A stretch of 64,000 nt of DNA from Ctenosaura bakeri (GCA_948474755.1 CAOLHI010000254.1:558001-622000), one strand, 5' to 3'. Numbered from the stretch's first letter, positions 35,001 to 50,000 are shown. Numbers and translations are program-made. The notes: a model not told the origin generated them from the letters alone.

Positions 35001-38000
35001 TGTAAATAACTGGAAAACTTCAGGCTATTGAGCAAACCAAGTGTTAGAATTATTGTTGTGTCCTGCTTCTGAAGAAGTGGGTTTACATTTACAAAAGCTT
35101 ATACTAAACTAAAAACCAGTTACCCTTAAAGCTGCTGCCATAGTCCCTTTTTCTCCCCCTTCCTCCCTCAAGTGTTAGAATGTTTGCCAGACTTCAAAAC
35201 TTTCAACCCCATGAACTTGTATGTCTTAAGATGGAGATGTACAGAAGCAAACCATGCTGTTTGAAGCTTGAACCTCATTCAGTCTCCTACTTGAATCATA
35301 GAATCATAGAGCTGAAAGAGACAACAATGTGCTTTAGTTCTGCTGCATGGACTATAGTGTGCTGCATGGACTTGCAGTCAGTAACTATGCCTCATAGTAG
35401 CCTCTCTTGTAGGCTGATTATGAGGATTAAAAGTGCAAACCTGTAAACCATCCTGAGCTCGCTAAAGGAAAGGCGAAATAAAAACACAATATAACTGTAA
35501 AATAATGTTATTGCTACCTTCTAAAGAGTGGACTTGGTGAAATGGTTACATGGTCAGACATCACGTGGTCCTATATCTCATGGCACTCATTTAATACATT
35601 AGTGCCACATAATGCTCCCAAATCTTCTGTCTCAGTTTGCTACTGATTTGTTAAAACAAACATGTATTTAAACTAACCACAGTTTGACATAGTTCAGACC
35701 AAGCAGCAAACTGCTGTTAATAGATGCCTTTAAGCTCTCCCCATTTTAGCTGCAATGAGAAGGGGGTATATTTGTAGCTTAAGTTCAAGCAGGCTTTGTT
35801 CCTGTTGTTTAATATTGCATCCAGACTGAGGCCAGACATATGATTCAAGAATAAGAGCCCCATGGTACTGTTGGCTGTGGAAGTATTAGCCTTCCATTTT
35901 ACTGAAGTCATTGCTTTGCTTTGCTTTGCTTTGCTTTGCTTTGCTTTGCTTTGCTTGCTTGCTTGTACCAAAGCCCTTAACACTGGGCACATATGCGGGG
36001 GGTTGTTACATGTGCTTCATTTGTTGCAGAAATAAAGCTTTTTCAAAACTGCTCTTACAAGGCACATTGCCAAGCATTTAAAGCTGTTTTTGTGTGGTAC
36101 ATATATAGAATACATTTATGGAGTTTTTGAGAGAGTAAAAAGGTTGGGGAATAAAAAGGGAGCAGATGGGTTTGGTTTTCTTGCAAGAGACTTGGGAGAT
36201 TTTTACAAACATCTTGTTTTCTGCCACATTTTTTCATCTTGCAGTGGATGTGAAGAAGAACTAAATTCTGAAAATAGGCATGTATAACCTAAATGCATGA
36301 CAGGGTTGGTATATTATTCATGCTTTTATTCTGTTCTGTTAGTCTGTTTATTTTTCTTCGCAGGTGCAAGCCAAACTCTTTGAGCTCAAAGAGCTGGAAA
36401 ACAGCCAGTTGAGTTGGGAAGCTCAGCCACACAGCACACTGCTTAATGGGAATGCAGATCATTGTAGCCTCAGCAATAGCAGCAGTGAAACTGCTAACTT
36501 TAACGAGAATGCAGAAGGAGAAAATTCAGCTGATGCTGAACAAATAGATCATGACTCTCCGGTAAGTAGTTATGGGCATATCTGATTTTAATTATAAAAC
36601 TGGATCAGTTCAAGCTTCAGATTTTGTAAACATAGCAAACCTATCAATAAAGTTTCTGATCCAAGATCCAAGAAAGTCAGCACTTAGCTTCACTGAGGTT
36701 ACGTATGGATTGTTGCTTTAAGTAACTCCCGTGGTCATTTGCTGCCTACAACTGACTAATTCTTAACAGATGTCAGGAAAGACTGTGAATCATGTCAGCT
36801 TAATTGCTTCTCTTGTTTTCACACTAGCAGTAGTAATAATATTATGTAGGGAGGAGATGCAATGTATTGGCCAAAAACTCCCCTCTCCAAATATTCAGAA
36901 TTTGCATTCTTTTAAGTTATTGGGGGGCTTATTTGTTTGTGTGGCCCTTAGCTGCAGTGCTCAGTATTCTTCATATTTGCAGGCTTAAACACCAAAGTAA
37001 CAAAACTTGTAAAATGTCTAGGACTATATAGTGAAATTCTTTTTCAGGGACATTCACAAAGGTTTAATCACTTGAGCTCTGCAGTGTTGGTCCACATATA
37101 AGTACAACATATGAAATAAAGGGAGCATCTATGGCCTTTGTAATAACGTTACAGTGTAATTAAACTACAAGGATTTTCTCTATCTCCTGATATTAGTGGA
37201 GACACACTCCCCCAGCTGCTGGAAAAATTGGAGCAGCTAAGAAGCATCCTCCAGTCCAGCCAGGTTTACTGAGTGGGAGGAACTGCAAGGAACAGTGCTG
37301 TTCTCCTGTCAACTGAAAGACAGCTGACTGATGTTTCCACTCACTTCCTATCAGCAGTCTCCAGTGGGATAGCCAGAAGCAGGATCAAAGTCATAATTCC
37401 CCATTGCACTGGAGATTGCTCATGGAAGAAGTGCAGAAACATCAGTAAGCTGTATCCCATTTGACAAGAGAACAGACCTGTTGTTTGAAGTGGTTGCTGC
37501 CCAGATTGGGGGATTTTCAAGATCCTTATGTATTTCTTACTGTTCGAATACGTAGGGATCGGGAAAACAAACCCAGCCTGAATACATAATTCTAGGTTAC
37601 ACATTTGTAATTGCAGTTATGAACAGCAGCCATTATTTTTTACTGCACATCTTTTTTCAGTTTAAAAGTTGTTGTATATCAAAATCTGGCAAGGAACTTC
37701 ACATATGTGATTTTAATTTTTTTTCCCCCAAAGGCCAGGAACAGTCCAGAAAGAACACATGTAGAAGGAGAAGAGGAAGTGAAAGAGGCATTGCCACCAG
37801 ATGTTACCAAAAAAGTGGGTTTGAACAGTACTTTAAAACACAGAATCTCAAAGAGATTGAATAGTATGGGATAAGTTAAATATGTGTCTTAATTCTGCAG
37901 GGGTGGGAAGGGAATAAGAACCATTGCAAAGAAATCAAATATGTGTTTTGGATCCATATTGACCCTTTTTGGAAGGTGAATAGATTTTTCAATTTTCCCC

Positions 38001-41000
38001 TTCTTCCTTTTGCAGACTCCTTGCATCTTGCCTTGCTTTTCTACAAAATCCTTTAGCATTTCAGAGTTGATTATTAGACTAGCGAGGATGGATTGAAGTT
38101 AGGTGAAATCATTATTCCTGCTCTCTTACCAAAGTCCATGAATGAGAGGTTCTTTCTGTAGAAATCCAATCTCTGTTACTGATGATTGATTTCTAGTGCT
38201 TTGATAATTATTGTTGTATTCCTTCAAGTCCTTTCTGACTTACAGCAACCCCTAAGATGAACCTCTCATGGAGTTTTCTTCACATTATTTGTATAGAGGA
38301 GGTTTGCCTTTGCTTTCCTGTGAGGCTGAGAGAGTGTGACTAGCCTGAGGCCATCCAGTGGCTTTCCATGGGCAAGTAGGAATTCAAAACCTGGTCTCCA
38401 GAGTCAATGACCAACAATCAAACCACTACATCACGCTGGCTCTCAGTGGCTTGACTAGGAGTTGGGAAACTGTCCTTTCATCCTGGGCTTGGTATTTAGA
38501 ACAGGAGTAATGACTGATTTCACAGAGTGAATGAAAATATGTACATTGCAAAATAAAAATCATTTCTTTCCTCCTAGGAAGATCCTTTTGATGAAGATTC
38601 TCAGCAGCTTTCTGAACAGATTACAGGATCCAATTTAGACTTCTTTGAATCTGACCCCTTTGTTGGAAGTAAGCAATCTCTTCTTTCAGCAGTTTGCTGA
38701 GAAATGTGAAGGATGCTGAAATGGAGTGCCACAAGTTGAAACATTATATAATACAAATAAAGATTCCCAGATACTTTGGAATTCATCTAAAATAGGGGTG
38801 AGCGACATCGATCCTTTTAGGAGCCATTTCCCCCAAAACCTGTGGCAAGTTCTACTGTTTCACTGTTGCTTAAACAAGAACTGTTTCCACATACATCTTG
38901 TGCTTCGAGAGGATAGATCTATTTATAAGTAAAGTGAGTGGAGATTGCACACCTTGTTCAGAAACAAAATGGTTGTTTTAAATGAATAGGGCTTCTTTAT
39001 GTACTGTCAATTTTGATGGAAAGACCAGTGATGGAAAGAGTGAATAGGGAATTATAGGAAGCTTCTGGTAAACTTCATATTCCTCAACCCTTCTCTAATA
39101 GCATAGCTTTCATATTTAAAAGTTTGCTTGTTTTCTTTACTGTTTCACAGCAAGATTCTTTGAGCAATTTGCAATAAAACAGTGTAAAATACAGAACTGA
39201 GGAATGGAAATACTTCAGCTAAGCATCTAATTCTAGTCATAGCACTGTTTGTGGTTATGAAGTGTTACTTCTACCAAAAAGTCATTGGCCAAGAAGCCTT
39301 CTCAACTGCTCTTCCTGTTTTAGCTCTGCCTCCCACAACTTGCTACTGCCTTGATCTTAAACAACAACTCCCATCATCCCAAAGGCTAGGGTGGCTGGGT
39401 GTAATGGAATTTGTAATCCAACACCTCTGCTAGACATTGGATTGGAAAAGACTGTTTTTAGCTCCTGTTTATTTTTGTTTGAAGGCTTCAGAGTCAGTGG
39501 ATTAAAAGTTTTAATGTGTACCACTGAATGTGCATTGGTGGAAGGTATGGCAAGCTGAACCTTTACATACTGCTAGTATACATCATAGTAAAAATGCCAT
39601 GTTTCCCTTTCAAAATTTGCACATGCACGATCAGTAGAATACTGTGTTTACGAAGGCAGATAGCTGTGGTACCAAGAACCTTGCCCGTAGTTACTGTGTA
39701 GTGATATGTCACTGGCTATTTTGTACTAAACTTAGTGTGAGAAATAACAGTGATAAAATGATTTTTTGTTAAATGTTAACATTTGAATAGCTGTCTTCCA
39801 AGACAGTTCTTACTTTCTAAGAATAGTTTTGGCAGAGGGATGTGGGACTTGACCATATGTTACATACCAGTGTCTATAAAAGGGCTCCAGTGCGTTAAAA
39901 AAAAGTGTGTATTCAAACTCAGAAGGGCCCTTTAGAAAACAATACCATACTTTCTCCTTCCCAACACTCACCATTACCGGTAATTTTCTCCACCTCTGAA
40001 GCTTCTGGACTTTTAAAAATCAGAACATGGGACATTAATTACAAACATTTTAATGGAGTATATAGATTTGCATTATGGAATTGCAAAATAGCCATGCAGT
40101 GCTATGTAGGTCAGCCACAGAGTCTTGAATAACAGATAGTTCTGCTTAACAAATTTACTTGCCATTCTTCCACATAAAAGAAAGGACAGATATTTCTGCT
40201 CATGCCTTTGGTTTGTTACTCTGCTGAGAGGACTGTCCATTTTCCTAGGCTTTTACTACTTTCCCCCACATCAGGATTGTAATAGGAATTTGTGAAGTAA
40301 TATACTCTTCCTCTTTTTAATATTCAAGGAAGTAAGGAAAATGTAGCTTGATATCCAAAGGAGACAACAGTTTCCTTGTTCTTTTTTGAAGACTGTGCCA
40401 GAGTACCACATGAGGCCTGTACTTTAATCCCGATACACCAACTAGTAAAGATATGAAAACGCCTGTGTACAGGAACATACCTCTCCCAGTCCTCTGATGC
40501 AGAAGCTCATTATGCAAACTTGGAAGCTTCTGCAGTAGTTCTTAGTGAAGGAATTGAGGCATGTTTCTGCTCTTTTTGATGGGACGTTAAAACTATTAAT
40601 AGTTCCATAGCAGGCCTGTGCATCTGCAGTTCCCCATGGTTGAACAGCACTGAGGAACTTACACACTCTTTTTGTGTGTAAGTTTAAAACATTATCTTTG
40701 CTGTCAAGATTCTATTCAAGAGACAGGAAGAGATTTTTACATGCAGTGTTTCACTCTTTAAAACAGGTGATCCTTTCAAAGATGACCCTTTTGGAAAGAT
40801 TGGTGAGTGCTAACATTTGTTTTTCTTTCTTAATAATTCAGTAGTGGGATATTTGAGGAATTTAATGGAGATTGTTACTGATACTTTGTTTAGAAATGAT
40901 TCATATAATAAGATGGTAATGAGCAATGAGTTCAGACTTACCATGATAGTTAGCTGTATGATATCTTTGTTGCCTGGGTGTTTAATGAATGAAATGTAAA

Positions 41001-44000
41001 GCGTCCAGCTTTAGTTTAAAAGAGAAATGACTAATTTTGTTGTAGGGACATACAGAGTTCTTGCCAGTAGAAAAATGTGTGTGGCTATAAAGGGTTGAGA
41101 CCCAACAACCTTCATTGCCATGCCATGGCAAGGTGGCCGTGGTATGCTATAGCTTGACTAATTTTGCCATTTTGAGGAGTCAGAGGAGGAAGGAAGTGTG
41201 AAAAGGATTTGAGGTTAAATGCTAATGCAGTGGGTTTTCCTTCCTTTCTCCCGGTGTGTTGAAGGCGTTGTGGTCCTTTTTCATGAGACACTTACTTCCT
41301 TTCTATGGGTTAGTGATGTGGCTGTGGTTATCTTCATCATCCTCACCTCCTCAAGCTCTTCAAGAGCAACTTGATTCCTCTTCCTTCCGCATTTCCCCAT
41401 CCATTTTTCGAAGCATTTTTCTTCTACTCCCTCCCACCTCAAATTTACAGTTTTTTACTTGTAAACCTGACAGATCTATAGAATGTATTTATTGTCTATG
41501 TGACCAGTCCTGGCTTTTTCATAGATCTACACTCACTCTTGAACAAATGAGATAGCTTGCAAGTATTTCAGTGGGAAATGACAGTGGAAGCAATAGGCCA
41601 AAGTTCATGCTGGCATACTGAACAGCCAGATTACTTGTTAGGTGTTTTCATGTGAATGCATACTCAAGGAAGGCAAGGCCTGCTTACATTGGCTACACCG
41701 TATATTGTATAACCTACATACTGGTGTAAGTGAACAATAAATGCCTAGAATGGTGCAGTTAATAGGGAAACACTTGAATGTACAAAATTATTTTGGGGCT
41801 GTGCATATTTTATTGTTTCCATATTTCCAATGCTAAACATTTATTCAATAATGCAATCTTGGATTGATTTTCTTAAAGATCCTTTTGGTAGTGACCCTTT
41901 CAAAGGCTCAGATCCTTTTGCTGCTGACAGCTTTTTCAAGCAGTCATCTGTAGATCCTTTTGGAAGTGTTGACCCATTCAGTGCAACCAGCAACAGCAGT
42001 AATTCTACAGTAAGTCTGGGAGACGCGATTGTGTTATAATTTTGGCTCAGTGTACATTGTGGACTTTGATATGAAATGCCTTCAAAAATTATACAGTGAT
42101 CTCTTAGTTTCCATGCCTCTTTCAATTTGTGTTTTTAAAGGCAGTAGTATTTGGTCATTATTCTCCACATTGTCGTCCTTTTATGAGACTTTGAGGTCAG
42201 TTGGGCTGCTAAGCCATAGACAGCGTGGCTCATTTAATTTATAATGATCAGATTATATGACCATTTGAAACAAGTAAATCAAAGAATAGTGTCACAATTT
42301 ATTTTTGAAAGGTGAATTTTTCTTTTTAGCTAGATTGAGCCATGTGTAAAGTACCTTAATGAATTCAGCATTTGGCTTTGTAGAAGTCCAGATGATTATT
42401 TCTTCAGAGTATTGGTGTTATAATAGCCTCTGGATGCATACCAGTAGAGTTGTCGATCAGCAAGTATCTGAGATTTTGCTATCCTCTAATTTTTTTGTTT
42501 TAATGAAACAGATTTGAAAATACTGATTTGAAAACAATTTTCTGAGAACACATTGTGGTCACAGTGGCTACAGTGTGCAGGCAAGCAGTTCTGGCTTTTT
42601 GATGGGTCACAACAGTCACTTTCTTTCCCCTATATACTATTTTATCATGTTTGCTGATGAAGACACCTGAGAACCTTCAAAAGCAAGCATGATATATTTT
42701 GTACCTTTTGTTTGGCCCCAAAAGGTATCACCACAAGATGCATCTTGAATTTTTCTGGTGTTATTTAATGGCCAACATGGGTACTGTGAACATTTTTTGA
42801 GAAGTTATTTTAATTGCTGAAATTAATAAGAGTCCAAAAACAGTTAAATATTGTATTCTGAATGGTTGCTGAGTCTTTTAAAAATATTCTTAGCAGACCG
42901 TTTTTAAGAAATCAGTGTAATTATTGTAAATAAAACCAAACTTTTCTATTTGGCAGATGTTGATTATTAAGGATAGTTTTGGATAGGAACCTTATAGAAA
43001 TTGAGAAAATCAGGTGAAGTGTGCACCTGAAAACATTGACTCAGAGGCACAAATCAGCATGATCAATTAATGCTAAGATCTTGATGAGCTACAGCAAGAA
43101 ATTTTAATTTTTTAACTTTTTTTTTTTAAGAGTGAAACAATGAAGCATAATGATCCTTTTGCCCCTGGAGGAACTGCTGTTACTACATCAAGTGACCCAG
43201 GTAGGGAATTACAGATATCCCAAAAATATAAGCACGTAGACTAAATTTATTAGCTGCAAATCTTAGGTTTGTATGGATCATGTTAATATATATATATATA
43301 CGTATCTCATCAAGTTTGTAAAAATATGTCAAGCTCAGTCATGCTAAACGATGAAGTTTAGTATTATATGCTTTTTTCCAATTAGCAATGCATAATGCAC
43401 TGGGTACATAATGTAGGAAATGACCTTGCTCCACAGATACATTATAGAAGCTATCAGATATAATATTGTCCTTTTTTTTTTAGCCATGGTTAATCCTAGT
43501 ACGGATATAATATTGTCCTTTTTTTTTTAGCCATGGTTAATCCTTATTTCTGTAGATATGATGATTATGATTAACTCAAAAGCTAGGAAATGTTACTTCC
43601 TTGGACTGCAACTCTCAGAATCTCCCAATCAGCATGAGATTCTAGGAGCTATAATCTAAAAAAGTAATTTTCTAATCTGTGGTTAATTCTAACCTAACCC
43701 AAGATTTGAAACTGGCTTCAAATTCTGATTATAGGCTTAACCTGTCAGTTAACTGTAATTAAAATAGTTTATGCATAATAAGTAACCATGGTTAAAGGCA
43801 GAGGAATTATTATACAAGGAAAGAACTGAATAAAAGTCTGTGATCTTTCACTTGGTCTCAGTTGCCTTGAATATGGTTAAGAAATTGGCAGTGTTAAATC
43901 AGCAACGGATTGTAGAGGCTTCATACTCAACAAAAATAAATGGCCCTGATTGTTGCCATTTCTTCATCGCATAGGCAACGTAATTTAGTAATGATGGTGA

Positions 44001-47000
44001 AATATTTGTCCACTTCCAATTCTTTAATGATGTCTGAATTGACAAGTCATACTTATGGCCAAACATCTGCCTCTTTTGAGAAACATGCAAAGAAATAGAT
44101 GAGTTAATTCAACCAAAGTTGAATAGAGTACCACTACAATCCACTCCCCACCACCACCGCTCCCAAGTGGCTTGGGTGGGGGGAGGCAACTTTGCTGTCC
44201 TCCCTCATGAAGGGACCACATCACCAGCACAACCATTGTCTCGCTGGCTGCTGGGGGGGGCAGGCCAGGCGGGTCCTTTAAACTGTGGCTCCGCTCCCCC
44301 ACTGGCCTCTTCTTTGTTGCTGGCAACCCTCCTGCCCTGGTTTGTGGTGTAAGCTAGCTGGTCACTTTGGGGCCAGGTAGGAATTTTTCTCCCCCAGAGG
44401 GGGCTTTTTCACCTATCCTACACTGCAGCAAGGGACTGGGCAATTGGATTTCAGGGTAGTGTCTTAAACAAGAGTTAAATAGGTCTCCCGGCAGGTGAAG
44501 GGGGACATTAGGGCATTCATGTATACCTTTGGCACAAGGTATACTTGTGCCATATGCCTCTGGAGCTCACTCTTGCCATCATCAGGCAGGAGGTGAGCGG
44601 TGAAGAAGGAGGGCATATTTGAAGAAGGAGGGCATATTTTATGCCCTCACTTCTGGGCTCTGTGGCAGGAGGGCACCACGGTGGCAACCCAGCATCAGGG
44701 GTTTGCCCTCGGGACCAGGTATTTTGTTATCAGGCAGCCCCGGTGAGGTTAAATTCAATGTCATTTCCAAGGTCATGGTCAAGTTCATGTCTAAATAAGC
44801 AGTAAATAATAAATTGCCCATAGCTCATCCCAAGTCCTGTCGTGTGATCTCTTCATTTGGGGGTGTGGGCAGCAATATATAAGACCACATTTCCTCTGTT
44901 CTTTTGAGTCTGGCTTGAGATGTAATTTGGAGACAGAGATGGTAGCTCCACTGGATAACCTTTATGTGAAGAAGAATAGATTCTAAATAGCTTTTGACAT
45001 TCTCTTGGTCTGGTAGAGAATTAGATGAGGGTACTGGTATTTAACTTTCTCAGATTTGATTGATGGGAAAGGGTTGTTTGATCCCACTAGAGCTGGTTTT
45101 GCCACTGTTTTTATTTTAAATAGCAACATGAAGCCACTGAAAGGAAGTTGGGTGTTGCCGACACGTTGATGCTAAGCAGTCTTTTGTTAATTAAGGATCC
45201 AGGAATTGCTATTTTTGTTTTTAAATAGTGTTTATGTGTTCTGGTCAAGTAAATGAGACTGAATAGGCTGAAACTAGACCACGTAGCAGTGAGACTATTG
45301 AGAAATCCTTGTTGCTTTGAAGATTTTAGCTTTGCTTCATAAACTGAGAGCACTAAAAAGCTATGAACAATCAACAGTAAGTGCAGTGCCTCCAGTCATT
45401 AGCTATTAATATGTATAATTTTCACAAGATAAACATGTCATTTGAAATTGTGGTTATAGCCCTTCCATGAGCTTTTCCATTTCTTGTGAGAGTTCTGTGG
45501 AATTGCTTCCAGGTTACTGCTTTGTAATAACTCTGCCTGCTGCTGCTATAGGGAACACAACCCCATTCATCTAGAACAGGAGGAGGAGCATGTAGATCTC
45601 CAGACAGTGGTGCACTGCAACTCCCACCTGCCCTTGCCAACAGGAAATGAAGATGAAAATTGCAGTTCAACATGGTTCCCATTCTGGTTTATAGAAACTC
45701 TCAGCATTATGCTAAAAATTACCTGTTAGTGCAGAGGTAGTGAGGTTTCAAAGACAGGTTGCCATTAGTTGAGGAGAGATTTTCCTGTGTCTCAAGTGAA
45801 GTAGAAGGGACTTGCATGTGGCTAACAGTGAGAAACATAACCAATAAGAGCATTGCCATGAATACATAACCTGCGCTGTTAGCTTGATACCCTGCTAAAT
45901 TGGCCTTCTGGTCAACTCTTGGATTTTAGTATATTCATCCATGTTCTAGGCTCCTGCTGTCATTTGAACTGGACTCCAGAAGGTATATCTTTTAGTTTAA
46001 CTCCACACTGTTACATAACTTTGAGATGGGTGACTATTAGGCCTATCTAGAAGTTGGCCATATCCGTGTAGGATTCAAAAGGTTGAATAAATAAATTGAC
46101 ATGTCTCTTGTTCATTGTGCTTTTGTTAGAATGGGAATTTAATTTCTTTCTCTCTTCTGTTTGTTCTCTTATTTTAGCTACAGATCCCTTTGCCTCTCTG
46201 TTTGGAAATGAATCATTTGGAAGTGGTTTTGCTGACTTTAGCACATTGTCAAAGGTAATTTGAAATGATTTAATGCTGTGGGAAAAGCATAAAGCACTAC
46301 AGCACTACAGGCTTCAACTTTATTAGAATACTAATCAGAACTTCAGCAGTTTTGACTGTAAATCAACAGGTTTACTTTGCTGATTGCTCATTTTCAGTTA
46401 CTCTAAGTCTCATTAAATGAAGGTTTACTTGTTTTGTGAATTACTGCGAAAGCAGTGATGTAAAACTACACTATCATGATTAAAGGCCAGGGTCAGCCCA
46501 GAAAGCCCCCTGATAGGTTTGCCTTAAAGTCACCATAAGTCACAAACAGCTTGAAGGCACACATCAACACGAGCCAAGAACAGTCAGTGGGTTGTATATG
46601 TCCTCCCTAATACCCCTCCAAATTTAGAACAATTTTTCATTGCCAGAAACCTCTGTGTCTTCTAAGGTTTTGTCATTCCCCGCCAGTGTTTTGTTTTGTT
46701 TTTTTGCAGGGAGGAGGAATCCTCCACAAAAAGTGACTGACAGTTACTTCCTTCTCAAGGAGATGGCATGTCTGGGCCTAAAACAGCCCAGAGACCACAA
46801 ACCATGCCAGAATTGCTCCCTGCAGTCATTAGAGGACAAGGGCTTTTTTACCCAATCTTTTTCCCACAAGACCCTGAAGAGTCTGGTGGTACTTGCATAG
46901 TCTTGTGGACTTCCTCCTTTCTTCATTTCTGCTTCTGTTCAAAATTGAACAGAGAGATGCCATTTAACTTGTTTCTGAAACTGTCAAAATTTTGCATATT

Positions 47001-50000
47001 CTTACAAGGAAAAATGTTCAGCCAGGCATGACTTGGGTTAGATTCATACATTCTGCAGCAGTGGGATTGTGACAGAAAAAAGAAAGTGGGTACAGCATCA
47101 TATGGATGAGTGCAGTTGTGGGGAAAATTGCTGCAATAGCATGGAAGTAATTTCACATGCATGATTTTTATGTGGTATTTCATACTCACAGTTCCATTTT
47201 CTAATGAAGTTGAGTCTATTTCAGGCTAATTAATCCAACCTTTATCCTTAACCACTGTTGATGTAATGCACCATGGAAAATGTTGTATATGATTGGTTGC
47301 AGTACTGAGATTTTACAAGAAGGACTGAACCTTTAGAGATGTGTTACACAGAATTGACCAGATCAGTTTCTCAAATAGGCGTAATATGGATTTTTTAATA
47401 CCACACTTTTCAAAGCAAAAGAGATCTAAAAGGTATCTAACATTAAACCATTAATATATTAAAAGATTAAAATAATTACCTAGTAAATGGAGTAGTAGCT
47501 GTAAGCTATTAAACACTCAGTGGAAGTTGCTCATGAGAGACTTCCTTTCCCTGTTTGAGGAGCACAAATGTTTTCAAAGGCAATATAGCCTGAAAGGCTA
47601 GCAAGGGAGACGTGGAATAAACTTCTTCTGGAAAAAGGTGCTGATACAGCCCTGAGATGGCTGTGCTCGAAATGTCGGTTCCCACTCAACCTCATGCACC
47701 GTGATAGGGGGAATGGTTGTGGAGTAGACCCCCCAAGCTATATGTTAAATAGCATGTAGATTCCTTAGGCAGTTCTTCAAATATCTTGGACTAGATAAAG
47801 ATAAAAGTCCCAGCCATTACTCTGAATTACATTTGGAGCACTTCTGTAGTATTTAAATTTATCTGTTGCTTCAGCCTGAAATAGAACCAATAGTGATTTT
47901 TAGGAGAGAAGCAATAGTACACAAAATCTTGTATTCAGTAAATCAGAGTTGCTTTTCCTGCTCTTTTACTTTTAAGGCAAACAATGATGATCCTGATGAC
48001 TTTAGTTCATCTGCAGCCATCTCTGCCAACAATGTTGTCATAACCAAAAATGTGTTTGAGGAGCCTCCAGCCAAAACTGAAGATGTTCCTCCTGCTTTGC
48101 CTCCCAAAACTGGAACACCCACCAGACCTTGTCCTCTTCCACCTGGTAAGAAGCTGCATGAAGTGTGTGTATGTGTTAATTTTTAAAAAAAATATAATTA
48201 TAGTTGTAAGAGGAATATTTTGTTTATTTTCATTGGAAGAATTTCTGATTTTATTTTAATTGCAAACTAATTTTTTTAGTGATAATTTCTACTAAAGAAT
48301 TTACATAGCTCTTCCTAATTTAAATACATGTTTGAAGCCATAACCTGAGGAGGAGGCTGTGATTTTGAAGTTGTGTGTGAATATTGCCAAAATAGTTTTA
48401 AAAAAAGCATTTAGAACCTGAAAAGATCTTTCCAGGAAACCACACTGACTGACCAATGATAATTAGTTAAGGGTTTTTTGGGGTTTTTTTTGTTTGGTTT
48501 TTATTTTGATGGATAATAGGATAGTATGTTTTAAGTGCTGTTGTACACTGGCTAATTATTTCTGCCACATTCATCATTATGCTAAAGTGATTATTTTGAT
48601 GTAGGAAAGAGACCTATCAACAAATTGGAGTCTTCCGATTCCTTTAAACTGAATGATCCTTTCCAGCCCTTCCCAGGCTGTGAAGTTCCCAAAGAACAGG
48701 AAGCTGACCCATTTGCTCCCACTGGTGTGTGCAAAGAAATGGACACCAGCAATTTTGCTAATTTCAGTGCTGTAAGTAAACAGGATGGGGAGGCATCCAG
48801 TTAACATTTATGACTATGTTGTAAAGAACAGTAAATATTTCTATAAACTTCTCATGCTCAAAGAGAGTCAAATGGGTTCCATGCAGCAAAGCAATGATCT
48901 AGCACATCCTGATATTAGTTATGCTTCTCTTAAAAAATACATTATCACATAGGTCTGGGACAAATTCAGCCAGTTAGACATACTGTTAACTGCACACTAA
49001 TGTTTTATTTAGCTTTACATGAATAATAGCTGTCTGAAACATTTCTGGCCTTTTGTATTAAGCTGTAATTGCATATTATGCCTTCGGGTTTTCGTGTGTG
49101 TAAATCAAACTGCAGTACCTGGTTTATTCCCAATGCATATGTTAATGCCAGAGTTAAGCAGTTAGAATATAAACAGCATAGCTCTTTAATCCCTTACAGA
49201 ACTCATAAATATAAATTGATACTATGACAAGAAATCTTGTCCCCAAGCTCCTTTTTGGCAATCAGCCATTGAGCAAGGCCCAGCTGCTGCTTCTGTTGGA
49301 AGATTAATCTGGAGAAGGGTTCCAGCCTAGACATCTTTTGCAAGAGCATAGCTTTGCAAGCAGGGTATTCCCAAAGGTTGGAAAAAAATCTTTTTGGATT
49401 ACTGCTCCAGGAACCCCGCCCCCCAGCATGGCTGCTAGATATTCCCCAGAAAGTAACTTTTCTAACCTGACGGTATTCCTACAGCTATGAACAATGGCAG
49501 AAAGTGGAGAGCATTGGTTGTAGGACAAATCAAGCAATGAATTTGATTTGTTTTGAGGACTGACTCTCAGGAGTGAACAGGTTGGCTGTAAACCAGTAGT
49601 AAAGGAAGGCAAGAGGATGAAAACCTCATGGCCAAGGAGACTTTAAGACAAGTCACAGAGTCTTCCTCTCAACAACACTCTACAAGTTTCCTATTAGTGA
49701 TACTGCAGACACCCAAGTAAGACAGAAGATATATCTTTTTTTAAGGAATATGGAATAGAACTGACATGCATGAAGCCAAACCATTCCTTCTCCTTTCTTA
49801 TGCCCAAATTTTTAAAAGCTCTTTAAATCAAACTGTGAGAGTGTGCTCAGAGATGTGATCATATATGCCTACATAAGTTCAGGCATGTTCTTTATTTTCA
49901 TTTTTATCCTGCTGTCTGCAGTTATCTGGCAACCCATTGTTTGACAGTTTAGCAACTGCAAAATAATGAAATATCAGACATACAAAGCAAGCAGCTAAGA

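Larger units (their letters stand above)
34767..36363. other. EPS15 intron with LINE/SINE scraps and a pentanucleotide repeat
   Basis: About 35060-35110 has GAAGAAGTGGGTTTAC..AAAAGCTTATAC, a remnant of the GAAAGCTTATGC repeat family. A CR1-like end (35294-35325), a Sauria-type SINE tail (35395-35490) and (TTTGC)n (35911-35964) are listed separately. Confidence 0.45.
43201..46177. other. EPS15 intron with a 47-bp duplication and a GC-rich block
   Basis: Has a short (TA)n near 43286-43300, a tandem duplication (43457-43545), a GC-rich stretch of unknown origin (44120-44880) and a possible MITE scrap at 45580-45680 (CTCCAGACAGTGGTGCACTG, TTGCAGTTCAACATGGTTCC). Confidence 0.45.

Noticed and set aside
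35911..35964. The pentanucleotide repeat as a CRISPR-like or satellite array
   Set aside because: Unit of five bases with no spacers; an ordinary microsatellite.
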